NCBI RefSeq assembly: GCF_021538615.1 | Contig: NZ_JAJHIZ010000003.1 | Coordinates: forward strand, 124,001-188,000 | Direction of reading: 5' to 3' | Source: Niabella agricola | Lineage (GTDB): Bacteria; Bacteroidota; Bacteroidia; Chitinophagales; Chitinophagaceae | Length of the DNA: 64,000 nucleotides | Part shown: in pieces, positions 26,094-35,383 of the stretch | How the letters are laid out: each line of letters opens with the position of its first letter | Position numbering within the stretch: the first letter of the stretch is position 1 | Made by a program: the position numbers and the translations under genes | The notes under the pieces: generated by a model | The model's input: only the letters and a program-made list of their open reading frames with translations | What the model was told of the DNA's origin: nothing | The model's database searches: none

Positions 26094-27080
26094 ATGTACG
26101 TGCTTATTTCTGTAGTAATTCCTACCTATCGCCGGCCGCAACTTCTGGCACGCTGCCTGTCGGCCCTGGCCGCTCAAACACTTAACAATGCATGGTTTGA
26201 AATAGTTATTGTATGCGATGGCCCCGATCCGGCCACCACCTCCATTTTAAGTGCCTTCCGTAAAACGGCAGGGATGCAAGCAGAATATATCGTACTGCCC
26301 CGGAATTCGGGTCCTGCCGCAGCCCGCAATGCCGGCTGGATGCACGCCCATGGTAAATATATTGCGTTTACAGATGATGATTGCATCCCCGACCCCCAAT
26401 GGCTTGAAGCGATCCTGAACGCCTTTGAAAGCGGGAAGGGACAGGCCTTCCACGGAAGGGTAAAAGTGCCCATGCCGGAACGGCCTACCGACCATGAATG
26501 GAACACCCATCTGCTGGAGGAAGCGCAATTTATTACCGCCAATGCAGCCTGCACCAGGGCTGCCCTGCTAGAGACCGGCGGATTCGACGAACGGTTCCGG
26601 ATGGCCTGGCGGGAAGACAGTGACCTGGAGTTTGCGTTGCGAGATACCGGCATCACTCCCCGGTTTCTGCCCGATGCACTGGTAGTACACCCGGTACGCA
26701 CTCCTGGCTGGGGCATCAGCATGAAAGAACAAAAAAAAGCCTTGTACAATGCCCTGCTTTATAAAAAATATCCCCTGTATTACAAAAAGTATATCCGGCA
26801 GTTTATACCACCGCTCTATTATATAACCGTTACGGCAGCGCTGGGCAGTTTCCTGTGTTTTCTTCTAAAGATGCACACATGGGCTTATACCTTCCTGCTT
26901 ATATGGGTCATTTGCCTGGTTGCTTTTACATTTAAACGGCTCCGTCATACCAAACGTTCAGCAGATCATGTACTGGAAATGATCTGTACATCGGTGTGCA
27001 TCCCCTTCTCCTCCATTTACTGGAACCTGCAGGGCCGCTGGAAATTCAAAGATGTATACACCTTACAAAAGAGCGCATGA
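26094..27080 (+). CDS. Family 2 glycosyltransferase with C-terminal membrane segment
   Basis: A 328-residue GT2 (GT-A fold). The ATG at 26094 (MYVLISVVIPTYRR) is better than the TTG at 26070. Nucleotide-sugar binding shows in SVVIPTYRRPQ, RNSGPAAARNAGW and the DxD motif (FTDDDCIPD). The acceptor part has TGGFDERFRMAWREDSDLEFALR, typical of family 2. Two hydrophobic segments near residues 245-290 suggest a membrane-associated enzyme. Overlaps the next gene by four bases (ATGA), so they are translationally coupled. Confidence 0.88.
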   Translation: MYVLISVVIPTYRRPQLLARCLSALAAQTLNNAWFEIVIVCDGPDPATTSILSAFRKTAGMQAEYIVLPRNSGPAAARNAGWMHAHGKYIAFTDDDCIPDPQWLEAILNAFESGKGQAFHGRVKVPMPERPTDHEWNTHLLEEAQFITANAACTRAALLETGGFDERFRMAWREDSDLEFALRDTGITPRFLPDALVVHPVRTPGWGISMKEQKKALYNALLYKKYPLYYKKYIRQFIPPLYYITVTAALGSFLCFLLKMHTWAYTFLLIWVICLVAFTFKRLRHTKRSADHVLEMICTSVCIPFSSIYWNLQGRWKFKDVYTLQKSA

Positions 27081-28045
27081 ATATTGTTGTTTTCAGGGTA
27101 TTGAAACTGGGCGATCTTCTTTGTACGGTTCCGGCATTCCGGGCCCTGCGGCGGGCATTTCCCAAAGCGCATATCACGCTTTTGGGTATGCCCTGGGCAA
27201 CGGCTTTCGTAAAAAGATATGCGGCCTATATCGACGCATTCCTTCATTTCCCCGGCTATCCCGGCCTGCCCGAACAGGAGGTGACACCGCGTGCATTCCA
27301 GCTTTTTTTTTCAGCCATTAAAAAGAAAAAGATTGACCTTCTTTTACAACTCCAGGGCGATGGTTCGATTGTGAATGACCTGCTGGAACAGTTCGGTGCG
27401 CGGCTCCTGGCCGGCTTTTGTGTTCCGGGCGACCATCGTGCTGAGAAAAGAAGTTTTCTTGAATATCCCGATCACCTGCACGAAATTCACCGCCATCTTG
27501 CGCTACTGCAACAGCTTTCCATACCCGCTGCCGGCGACGAACTGGAATTCCCCCTGCTTCAGAATGATTTTACGGAATTTGACCGGATTCAACACCTGCT
27601 GCCTGCAACCGGTTATTTATGCATCCATCCCGGGGCATCCGTGCCGGAACGACAGTGGCCGCCCCGCTATTTTGCAAAACTTGCAGATCACTTTGCGGCC
27701 TTAGGATATCCAATCGTGTTAACTGGTACTGCAGCAGAAAAAACGCTCACGGCAACGGTTGCCGGCATGATGCATGCCCCTGCAATCGATCTGGCCGGCG
27801 CCACTACTTTGGGCAGTATGGGCGTATTGCTTAGCCGTGCAGAAGGGCTCGTAACCAATTGTACCGGGGTTTCGCACCTGGCAGCAGCTTTAAAGCTCCG
27901 GAGTGTGGTCATCAGCATGGATGGAGCACCACATCGCTGGGGGCCACTGAACCAGCAATTCCACCAAACCATCGACTGGACTACCTGTACCAACTATGAC
28001 GCCGTGGTTGCAGTAGCCGGGCGGCTCTTCCTTAGCAGCGCCTGA
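27077..28045 (+). CDS. GT9 glycosyltransferase (heptosyltransferase-like)
   Basis: A 322-residue GT9 enzyme. Starts MNIVVFRVLKLGDLLCTVPAFRAL, the typical first Rossmann half (R..LGD.L...P..R.L), followed by LQGDGSIVNDLLEQF. The C-terminal half has IHPGASVPERQWPPRYFAKL and TNCTGVSHLAAAL, the donor site of ADP-heptose transferases. Its ATG overlaps the GT2 stop (ATGA). Its 3' end overlaps the converging GT9 at 27994 by 52 bases on the other strand. Donor is likely an ADP-heptose, judging from HldE and GmhB next door. Confidence 0.87.
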   Translation: MNIVVFRVLKLGDLLCTVPAFRALRRAFPKAHITLLGMPWATAFVKRYAAYIDAFLHFPGYPGLPEQEVTPRAFQLFFSAIKKKKIDLLLQLQGDGSIVNDLLEQFGARLLAGFCVPGDHRAEKRSFLEYPDHLHEIHRHLALLQQLSIPAAGDELEFPLLQNDFTEFDRIQHLLPATGYLCIHPGASVPERQWPPRYFAKLADHFAALGYPIVLTGTAAEKTLTATVAGMMHAPAIDLAGATTLGSMGVLLSRAEGLVTNCTGVSHLAAALKLRSVVISMDGAPHRWGPLNQQFHQTIDWTTCTNYDAVVAVAGRLFLSSA

Positions 28046-29091
28046 GCAGCAGCCAATACATTCTGGGGTGAAACCGGCGACCCTTTCCAGGAATAATGCC
28101 GGTGCATAAATTGCAGGATCTCGTTCCTGCTGCGTTGATTTTCGGGCACGTCAAAAAACAACGTCTCAGCCGGCACCTGCCAGGGTAAATGCTGGGGATT
28201 GGTTTTCGCATAAAGCGCCACCACGGGTGTTTGAACCGCTGCCGCCACATGCATCGGCAGCGAATTGATGCTGATTAGAAGTGCACTCTTGCTTATAAGA
28301 TGAACAAACGCTCCTAATTCCAGTTTACCCGCAAGAGCATAACTACCCGCGCCAATCCGTTGCCGGAGTTCCTTTACTTCCTCCACATCGTCTACGCTGC
28401 CGGTAAGCAATAAGGGCATATCCAGGTTCCGGAGCAGGGTAACGCCGATATCTACCCACGCATCTGCCGGCAATTTACGGCGAAGATCGCGCGTTCCGGG
28501 ATGTAGGACACACCAGCCGCCTGCCGGATCAACGCCCAGTGCTGTAAGTTGTTCTGTTAAATCCTTCTCCGGTGCTGCGGCCGGTTTCAATTGCAATTCC
28601 CGGTTCGTTGTATGGGCGCCGATGAAACCCACCAGGTCCAGGTCGCGCTGTACCTGGTGTTTGTCCATACAGCGGAGCGGTTCCGGATCCGGCACCCAAT
28701 GTGTTAACAAGCGATACGGATTTTCGCGGCAATAGGCCAGTCGCAACGGGATGCCGGCCATATATGCCAGCATTGCCGAAGGAAGCGGGTTCTGGCTGCT
28801 AACCGTAAAAATTACGGCCAGATCAAAAGCGCCATCCCGTAAGCACGCTACCAGCTGCAATACCTCCGCTTCTGCGCCGTTATGCTGCACCCAGGGTGCA
28901 TTAAAAAGCAATACTTCATCAACGAAAGGAATAAGGGGGGCAATGGCCCCTCCCTGTTCAGATGTAAGCAGGGTAATGGAGGCATTGAACGTTTCCTTCA
29001 ACGCCCGCATGGCAGGTGTACTCATCAGCACATCACCCATATTGTCCGGGCGTATACACAACACTTTCCGGATCGGGATCGGCAACCGCAT
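27994..29091 (-). CDS. GT9 glycosyltransferase (heptosyltransferase-like)
   Basis: A 365-residue GT9, the last gene of the leftward run. It has VLCIRPDNMGDVLMSTPAMRAL at the start, CVLHPGTRDLRRKLPADAW in the middle, and LLISINSLPMHVAAAVQTPVVALYA at the C-terminal donor site. It follows HldE by one base, and converges with 27077-28045, overlapping its 3' end by 52 bases. Whether both enzymes add heptoses to the same chain is inferred from shared context. Confidence 0.88.
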   Translation of the reverse strand: MRLPIPIRKVLCIRPDNMGDVLMSTPAMRALKETFNASITLLTSEQGGAIAPLIPFVDEVLLFNAPWVQHNGAEAEVLQLVACLRDGAFDLAVIFTVSSQNPLPSAMLAYMAGIPLRLAYCRENPYRLLTHWVPDPEPLRCMDKHQVQRDLDLVGFIGAHTTNRELQLKPAAAPEKDLTEQLTALGVDPAGGWCVLHPGTRDLRRKLPADAWVDIGVTLLRNLDMPLLLTGSVDDVEEVKELRQRIGAGSYALAGKLELGAFVHLISKSALLISINSLPMHVAAAVQTPVVALYAKTNPQHLPWQVPAETLFFDVPENQRSRNEILQFMHRHYSWKGSPVSPQNVLAAAQALLRKSRPATATTAS

Positions 29092-29092
29092 A

Positions 29093-30577
29093 TCAGGAAC
29101 CAGTTTTGAGTGCCAGGGATGGGTTAATTTTATGAAGCATACCGGAAGTAGAACGGCCGGGCATTAATGGCAGGATCTGCACCCGGCCGCCTCTTGCTTC
29201 CACCAGTGATGCCTCGGGCAGTTTTTCCAGGGAGTAGTCACCACCTTTCACATAAATATCCGGCTCAATCCAATCGATCAGTTCTCTTGCCGTATCATCG
29301 CCGGCACTGCCAAACGGAACAATATGGGTCACACATTCCAGCGCGGCCAGCACCGCCTTCCGGTCTGCCAGCGGGTTTACCGGCCGGTGTACTCCTTTCA
29401 GCCGTCGCACGCTTTCATCAAAATTAATCCCCACAATCAACACATCCCCCAGTGCCCGCGCCTGCGAAAGATAACTGATATGCCCCCGGTGCAGGATATC
29501 GAAACAACCGTTGGTAAACACGATCCGATTTCCCATCGAACGGTAGCACGCCACCAGTGACCGTACCTGCTCCTGAGTTGAAAGCTCCTTGGTTTGCCTT
29601 GAGAAAAACGCAGCCAGCTCTGCAGTGGTACAACAACAGGTGCGGCCGGATTGGGCCATACCCACGGCCGCCGCTGCCGATGCTATATCCAGCGCCTGAA
29701 GTTCGGGGGCTCCCGAAAGATGCGCAAGCGCAAACGCACTGAAGAATACATCGCCGGCTCCTACCACATTCACCTGCTCACGTTGATACGGCGGGCAATG
29801 CCCTATCAATGTGCCCTTATTAAAAACAAAAGCGCCGTCTTTATCCGCCGTCAATGCCAGTATACGGGCATTGGTTAATGCATGCAGCGGCCGGCCTAAA
29901 GCGGGTACCTGCTCCATGCGCCCTTCGCTTTTAAACGGCTCCTTTAACAATTGCAGCGCCTCGCCGTAATTGGGTTTTGCAAATGCCGGTTCCAGCTCCC
30001 GGAACCATTCCAGTCTTTTTGAATCAACAGCAATATACCTTGGGTATGCTGGTTTCAGTTGCTTAATGAGCGTAATGATCTCTGCTGTTAATGTACCCTT
30101 ATCGTAATCTGAAATGATGATCGCGTCATGCCTGGGGATTTCCTGCATCAGCACTGATTGAAGCCAGCCGGCCGTTTCCGGAGATACCGGTGCAGCAGTA
30201 CCGGAATCGAACCGTGCCAGTAACTGCCGGCCTGCCACCAGCCTTGTTTTTAACAGGGTGCGGCGTCCGGGGTCTTTGAATACTTTTACCTGTATCTGCT
30301 GATCCTCCAGCATTTTTATGGCCGTTGCGGCTTCCGGGTCTGCTCCTGCCACGCTGCAAAAGGTTACCTGGGCGGAAAGGCAGGAAAAATTAAGCGCAAC
30401 GTTGGCACTTCCGCCCAGGGCATACTGACGCTGCATGACTTCTACAACCGGCACGGGTCCTTCGGGGCACAGGCGCTGCGTTTCCCCCTGTACATAATGA
30501 TCCAGGATCAGATCACCGATCACCAGGACCTTCCATTTTTTAAATTGTTCCACTATCTCACTAGGAAAACAGTTCAT
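29093..30577 (-). CDS. hldE: Bifunctional heptose-7-phosphate kinase / heptose-1-phosphate adenylyltransferase
   Basis: A 494-residue two-domain protein. Residues about 5-320 are a PfkB-type kinase: VLVIGDLILDHYVQG, LGGSANVALN and the NVVGAGDVFFSAFAL active-site block. The C-terminal domain is a nucleotidyltransferase: FTNGCFDILHRGHISYL, then KGGDYSLEKLPEA and the RSTSGMLHKI tail. Together they phosphorylate heptose-7-phosphate at C1 and, after GmhB, transfer AMP to form ADP-heptose. The ATG at 30577 is chosen because it gives the usual N-terminus (MNCFPSEIVEQFK); a longer frame runs 18 codons upstream. It overlaps GmhB by 17 bases. Confidence 0.93.
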   Translation of the reverse strand: MNCFPSEIVEQFKKWKVLVIGDLILDHYVQGETQRLCPEGPVPVVEVMQRQYALGGSANVALNFSCLSAQVTFCSVAGADPEAATAIKMLEDQQIQVKVFKDPGRRTLLKTRLVAGRQLLARFDSGTAAPVSPETAGWLQSVLMQEIPRHDAIIISDYDKGTLTAEIITLIKQLKPAYPRYIAVDSKRLEWFRELEPAFAKPNYGEALQLLKEPFKSEGRMEQVPALGRPLHALTNARILALTADKDGAFVFNKGTLIGHCPPYQREQVNVVGAGDVFFSAFALAHLSGAPELQALDIASAAAAVGMAQSGRTCCCTTAELAAFFSRQTKELSTQEQVRSLVACYRSMGNRIVFTNGCFDILHRGHISYLSQARALGDVLIVGINFDESVRRLKGVHRPVNPLADRKAVLAALECVTHIVPFGSAGDDTARELIDWIEPDIYVKGGDYSLEKLPEASLVEARGGRVQILPLMPGRSTSGMLHKINPSLALKTGS

Positions 30578-31127
30578 ATGCGATGTTTTTAAGAATAATT
30601 GATGTTGCTTCAAAAAGGTCGGGCACCACAAAATCCGGTGTACGGTAAGGGCCCATTTTCCATTCGGTTTCTCCTCCGTTGTCTAAAAGGATGGTCCGGC
30701 ATCCCGCGCGCTTACCGGCCTCCATATCATCCAGGATATCGCCGATCATCCAGGAATGTTTCAGGCTAATCCGCTCTGCTACTGCGGCTTCCAGGAACAT
30801 TCCCGGCGAAGGCTTGCGACAATTACAGCTCCGGTTATAAGGAGCAACCGATCCATCCGGATGATGCGGACAATAAAAAACGCTGTCGAATATGGCACCG
30901 GCAGCCTTTTCCATAGCCGTAACCGCTGTTTTAAATTCCGCTTCTGAAAAATAGCCCAATGCAATCCCGGGCTGGTTGGTTACCAGTATGATCTTAAATC
31001 CACAGGCTCGTACCAGCTTACAAAAGAATGCAGCTCCCTTATTTAATTCGATCCGGTCCGGATCTATATTGTACGGAACATTCTTTATAAAACATCCGTC
31101 TTTGTCTATGAATATTGCGCGGTCCAT
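30561..31127 (-). CDS. gmhB: D-glycero-D-manno-heptose 1,7-bisphosphate 7-phosphatase
   Basis: A 188-residue HAD-superfamily phosphatase (HAD-IIIA). It has FIDKDGCFIKNVPY with the catalytic Asp, ILVTNQPGIALGYFSE, the zinc loop FYCPHHPDGSVAPYNRSCNCRKPSPGM (three Cys and His ligands), and MIGDILDDMEAGKRAGC near the end. This loop and length are typical of GmhB. It removes the 7-phosphate between the two HldE steps. GmhA (isomerase) and HldD (epimerase) are not in the window, so they must be elsewhere or the product is D-glycero-D-manno-type ADP-heptose. Confidence 0.92.
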   Translation of the reverse strand: MDRAIFIDKDGCFIKNVPYNIDPDRIELNKGAAFFCKLVRACGFKIILVTNQPGIALGYFSEAEFKTAVTAMEKAAGAIFDSVFYCPHHPDGSVAPYNRSCNCRKPSPGMFLEAAVAERISLKHSWMIGDILDDMEAGKRAGCRTILLDNGGETEWKMGPYRTPDFVVPDLFEATSIILKNIAYELFS

Positions 31128-31146
31128 AAATTCATCCGGTTCAGAC

Positions 31147-32400
31147 TCAAACTACTTTTTCCATTCCCATATTGGCATCGGCCGTAATTTCCTGGTAGAC
31201 TCCTGCCATTTTGCGGGCAATCCGCTCCCAGGTAAACAACGTTTGCACCCTTGCCAGTCCTCTGCTGCCCAGGGTTTTTAAATAACCAGGTTGGCTGCAA
31301 AGCTCCAAAACGGCATCGGCAAGAGCATCCGGATCCTCCGGCGGCACCAGCGCCCCGGTTTCTCCCTCCTTCACACTGTAGGTAATGCCTCCCACCCGCG
31401 AGCCGATCACCGGTGTTTGACAGGCCATGGCTTCCAACGGCGTAATACCAAAGGGTTCGTACCAGGGAGTGGTTATAAAAATGTCCGCAGCCGAATAATA
31501 ATACTTGAGTTTCTGTTGCTCCTTCTGTCCTTCAAAACGGATCCATGCTGCTACCCCCAGGTCCGTACCGGTCTTTTTCAGGCGGCTCAGTTCAGTATCC
31601 CGGTCCAGATCCTTCAGGTCGCCGCCGACGATCAGGAGGCGGGCGTCCAGGTTCCGGTTCCGCAACACGGCAAGCGCCCGTATAACATTCTCTATTCCTT
31701 TCCGCGGCACGATCCTTCCCAGTTGCAAAAGCGTACAATCAGCATCCGGCAGATTCAGGCGCTGCCTGGCTGCCTCTTTCGGAATGCGGTAAAATTCGCT
31801 GGTGTTTACTCCACAGGGCACCACCACGATTTTTTCTGCGGGCGCATGATAATGCTGAATCAGATCTTCCCGGTCCTGCGGGCATTCGGCAATGATCCGG
31901 TCGGCAAACCGGATGGCATCCCGTTCAATGCGCATGCGCTCGGCCGGAAAGCGGTCGTTGGTTCCCTGGTGCAAACGGCGTATATGCCCCAGGGCATGAA
32001 ATGTAACAACGAAGGGAATACCCAGGATCATTTTAACTTCCATAGCCACCTGGGCCGACATAAAGAAGTTCGCATGGATCAGTTCATAATTCAGTCCCTG
32101 CTGCAGGATAAAATCTACAAGATGACGCCGGAAGCCGTTCATATACGGCAACAGCTGCTCCTTTTCTATGTATTGCTTTGGTCCTGCAGGAATATGCACT
32201 ACCCGTATGCGGTCGTTACAACGCACTACCTGGGGCATATACGCATGCTCCCACCTTGTAAAAATATCAACCTGATACCCAATCTTCGCCAGTTCCCGGG
32301 TCAGTTCCATAACATACACATTCTGGCCACCAGAATCCGTACTTCCCGGCATCGCCAATGGAGATGCATGTTCGCTTATGAATGCGATTCTTTTTTCCAT
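31147..32400 (-). CDS. Family 4 glycosyltransferase
   Basis: A 417-residue GT4 (GT-B fold). The first domain has ISEHASPLAMPGSTDSGGQNVYVMELTR and GYQVDIFTRW; the second has VVPCGVNTSEFYRIP, LLQLGRIVPRKGIENVIRAL and the donor motif FITTPWYEPFGITPLEAMACQTPVIGS. The N-terminal GGQNVYV motif is usual in sucrose-phosphate synthase or mannosyltransferase-like GT4 enzymes. It stands 19 bases upstream of gmhB in the leftward operon. Donor sugar is not deducible. Confidence 0.9.
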   Translation of the reverse strand: MEKRIAFISEHASPLAMPGSTDSGGQNVYVMELTRELAKIGYQVDIFTRWEHAYMPQVVRCNDRIRVVHIPAGPKQYIEKEQLLPYMNGFRRHLVDFILQQGLNYELIHANFFMSAQVAMEVKMILGIPFVVTFHALGHIRRLHQGTNDRFPAERMRIERDAIRFADRIIAECPQDREDLIQHYHAPAEKIVVVPCGVNTSEFYRIPKEAARQRLNLPDADCTLLQLGRIVPRKGIENVIRALAVLRNRNLDARLLIVGGDLKDLDRDTELSRLKKTGTDLGVAAWIRFEGQKEQQKLKYYYSAADIFITTPWYEPFGITPLEAMACQTPVIGSRVGGITYSVKEGETGALVPPEDPDALADAVLELCSQPGYLKTLGSRGLARVQTLFTWERIARKMAGVYQEITADANMGMEKVV

Positions 32401-32410
32401 AATTCAAAAT

Positions 32411-33406
32411 TTAACCTTGTAAAAAGGGAGACTTTAATGTGCGTTTCCTTAAGAGTGCGGTTTCAAATACTTCCATCCACCGGCCAATAAACGTATCGAT
32501 GTCAAAAAGCCGGCGGGCCGTTTCCTGCCCCGCAGTCCCGATCTTCTTTGCCAGTGCAGGATCTTCCAGGAGGCAGCTCATTTTTTCTTTCAGGTATTCC
32601 GGATCTGTATGAATAAACCCATTTTTGCCGTTTTCAATGACCGTAACCAGCTCGGTCGTAGCCAGCCCCACCACCGGAACCCCATGCATCATGGCCTCGC
32701 AAACGGCCAGCGCCAGGCTGGTGTGGCGCACGGGATGGAACAGGAAACGGTAGTAACTCCGGAACAACGGGAGCTGGGGGTGCAGTACCTCACCAATCCC
32801 GTCTTTGCCATTGCCCATGCCCGCCAGATCAATTGGAATGGTCTTTATCATCTGCTGATAAATATCCCATCCCAGGGTACGCCCCCGTTGTTCCAGGTGA
32901 TTGATCACAACCAGTCCTTTTTGAAGCGTTCCCTTATACGGCACCCCGTAGTCCGTAACACCATGCGGGATTACCGTTACAGGTGTTTGGTGATTGTCCC
33001 ACATCAGGCGATTAAAATGTGTGACATGTACCAATAAAACATCCGGATCATCTACCCAATGCCGGGTATTGACCGCAGGCCCATGCGGCGTATTGTGCTC
33101 CAGGAAAATGCGGGGCAACTTACGTTGGGCAGACGTAAGCAGCTCATACTGATCCTTGAGGTAATTACGGGCCGACTGATAGAGCACCAGGTCAAACTCC
33201 ATGTCTTTTACGGCTTCGGCCGGAACCTCCTTTACGTTGGCGCCAAATGGAAACGTATTGCCTCTGCCGTAGTAGCCCTCGCCGCCATCCTGTTTAACGG
33301 GGATGAAAATTTCAAAAGGACCTTGCGACAGGTAGAAAAGATAACTTCCATGTACATGCCAGGTAAAAATCCGGAACCGGTCTTCTTTTGCGATCATAGG
33401 AAACAC
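32411..33406 (-). CDS. Glycosyltransferase (GT-B, GT1/GT4-like)
   Basis: A 331-residue GT-B-like enzyme, first gene of the leftward run. It begins FRIFTWHVHGSYLFYL, with a short donor-site half: TVIPHGVTDYGVPYKG, VINHLEQRGRTLGW, and PVRHTSLALAVCEAMMHGVPVVGLATTELVTVIENGKNGF, the E-rich donor motif of GT4 enzymes. It is shorter than typical GT4 enzymes, but both lobes are visible. Ten bases separate it from the next gene. Upstream, 33407-33641, holds its promoter region and nothing else obvious. Confidence 0.85.
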   Translation of the reverse strand: MFPMIAKEDRFRIFTWHVHGSYLFYLSQGPFEIFIPVKQDGGEGYYGRGNTFPFGANVKEVPAEAVKDMEFDLVLYQSARNYLKDQYELLTSAQRKLPRIFLEHNTPHGPAVNTRHWVDDPDVLLVHVTHFNRLMWDNHQTPVTVIPHGVTDYGVPYKGTLQKGLVVINHLEQRGRTLGWDIYQQMIKTIPIDLAGMGNGKDGIGEVLHPQLPLFRSYYRFLFHPVRHTSLALAVCEAMMHGVPVVGLATTELVTVIENGKNGFIHTDPEYLKEKMSCLLEDPALAKKIGTAGQETARRLFDIDTFIGRWMEVFETALLRKRTLKSPFLQG

Positions 33407-33641
33407 TTTCCCTTAAATGTTCAAACATGAAGCCATTTCATTACAGCCCTAAGAATGGCCGGATCAGTAGTTATCTGTTGCTTTTTCTGCCCAACTGCTC
33501 AATTGATTGGTCATTTTTTTCCTCGGATCAATAAGAAATCAAACTGTTAAAAACAACCCATCGATCCGGAGACTGAACCCAACTCGGCGGTGACCGGCAT
33601 TAAGGCAGCATTTTTGAGGTGGATCTGAATAAATACCCATT

Positions 33642-34334
33642 ATGCCTGTAGCATCATTAAAAACGCGTCGGAAAAAAACCAAGCCTGTAAAGAGCCGGCA
33701 GGATTACGACTCCTTTAAAGAATTCGGCGGCCAGCTTTATACCGGTATGCAGGTTGGCCGGAGTCATAAATGGAATTACGATAAAGGGGTTTGGCAGGAA
33801 CGGAAAGCAACACCCGATCAATGGGATCTCACTTATTCGGTGATCAAGCGGCGCGCCGGCAAGGCACCAGAGGGCTCCGGCGTTCCGGTAGGCACCGGTT
33901 ATCACTGGTTCATCTTATCGCACCAGTTCGTGCATAAACTCAATGCCAATGATTACAGCACGGCGATGACGGGAATTAAATTCAAGATTGCACATAAACG
34001 GGCAGATAAGGATACGTGGAATATTTCAGAAGCCGCCAAACGGAAGCTGCTGATAAAAATGCTGAAGGCATTTGTCACCAGCCTGGAAAATGAGCCGGAA
34101 AAGACTGAAGTGATCCCTCTGAACTTAGAGTTCCAGTCTAAGAAATACCAGGGAAGAGCGGTACCCCTGTTCACCACCTGCGCCAACGGAATCTGCAGGG
34201 ACCTGGACATCACCTTGAACGACCAGCATTTCGGCATCATCCGCTGCACAAAGAATGGCTGGCGCATGACGGATGTAAAGCCTCAGAAACTGGTAAATAC
34301 CATTGGGGAGCAGATCGCTCTTTGGTACGAATAA
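33642..34334 (+). CDS. Hypothetical protein, 230 residues
   Basis: Not recognised. A soluble basic protein beginning MPVASLKTRRKKTKPVKS with N-terminal Lys/Arg cluster, then YDSFKEFGGQLYTGMQVGRSHKWNYDKGVW, a WDLTYSVIKRRAGKAPEGSG region, GYHWFILSHQFVHKL, and a basic C-terminal half. No signal, no membrane segment and no catalytic motif seen. It stands alone, divergent from the glycosyltransferase operon. The basic N-terminus could bind nucleic acid, but this is a guess. Confidence 0.75.
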   Translation: MPVASLKTRRKKTKPVKSRQDYDSFKEFGGQLYTGMQVGRSHKWNYDKGVWQERKATPDQWDLTYSVIKRRAGKAPEGSGVPVGTGYHWFILSHQFVHKLNANDYSTAMTGIKFKIAHKRADKDTWNISEAAKRKLLIKMLKAFVTSLENEPEKTEVIPLNLEFQSKKYQGRAVPLFTTCANGICRDLDITLNDQHFGIIRCTKNGWRMTDVKPQKLVNTIGEQIALWYE

Positions 34335-34359
34335 TACTTTTATGCGGATTTTTTTATGC

Positions 34360-34379
34360 TGGTACCTTTACCGGTACCA
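34360..34379 (+). terminator. Possible weak terminator/inverted repeat
   Basis: TGGTACC and GGTACCA form a 7-bp stem with a six-base loop, 26 bases after the stop of the preceding plus-strand gene, followed by CTTTAT. The T-run is poor, so termination is only possible. The rest of 34335-34624 shows nothing else. Confidence 0.35.
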
Positions 34380-34624
34380 CTTTATAAAATGTGCTTTATC
34401 TAAGCGTGTCTTAGCAAGCGATAGCTGAAGCACCCAATGCCGGGCGATTGTCAGCCGGGCCCTCATTCGTTCAGGCGGTTGTAAGGCCTGAACCATCCAG
34501 GCATAAAAACACCCATTTATTAACCATGTCGGCCAAGATGTTCGCAAGTATTTGCTTCTCTAACAGAGGGCGTCACCGGACAATTGAGGAAACCAGGAAT
34601 ATAGAACTACGCGACCGCCACCAG

Positions 34625-35065
34625 TCACCGGATACGTGGAATGCCATAGATTTTGTTATACAGGACATTAAATGGATCAGAGGTTGCTCCATAAAACCGG
34701 CTGATTTCACCTGCTGAAGATCGCAGCTCCAGGATCGTGGCATCTTTACCGGATGCTTCATGGTGTCTCAGGCATACTACTTCAAATCGGTCGTTTAAAA
34801 AACTGATAAACAGTTTGCCTTCTGCCTGCAAATATTCCAAAAAATACGATGCATCATAATTTGATGCAGTGGAATCTGCAGCATATGTTATTTTAATTCT
34901 GCCACGTTTACTTTCAATTGGAACAAGATTAAAACAGATGAAATAATACGAAACGGAAAGATTGTCATTGAGCCAGTGAAAACGAAACAGAAGAAGGTAT
35001 TGCTCGCTAAACAGCACTACCCGGTATGCGCTTGGTGGTACCGGAAATCTATTATTCATATCCAT
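34625..35065 (-). CDS. Hypothetical protein, 146 residues
   Basis: Not recognised. The protein has alternating strand-like segments (YRVVLFSEQYLLLFRFHWL, RIKITYAADS, LFISFLNDRFEVVCL) and no signal or membrane segment. It is somewhat like 47887-48231 in containing an FLNDRFEV / FSNDRFDI segment near the C-terminal part (residues around 97-105 here), so they could be distantly related small folds. Start ATG at 35065. Confidence 0.55.
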   Translation of the reverse strand: MDMNNRFPVPPSAYRVVLFSEQYLLLFRFHWLNDNLSVSYYFICFNLVPIESKRGRIKITYAADSTASNYDASYFLEYLQAEGKLFISFLNDRFEVVCLRHHEASGKDATILELRSSAGEISRFYGATSDPFNVLYNKIYGIPRIR

Positions 35066-35383
35066 AAGGCATCAAAACAACGAATATAAGGTTTCCATTT
35101 TCTTCTCAGCATGATATATATCATTGTTGGTGTCGCATTTCCGTTTAGCAGTGCTTCCCCCATCAGCGCGTCTGTCAAAAGGTGATAAAGTGCAGTTTTC
35201 TGGCATATCCAAAAAATGAACGTCGGAGTAAAGGGCCGCCTTTCTTGAGAATATAATTTATCATTCCTGAAGCCCCGGCTGTTTTGCTTGAATACAGCCC
35301 GTGCGGAAAGCGATCACCACAAAATAAAACAGTAGTGCGGATAACAAATCCTGATAAATATCAGGAATATGCATTTTTTGTCT

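Noticed and set aside
31291..32490. 399-codon plus-strand frame opposite the GT4 gene
   Set aside because: Antisense shadow of a clear glycosyltransferase; composition has no protein-like motifs.
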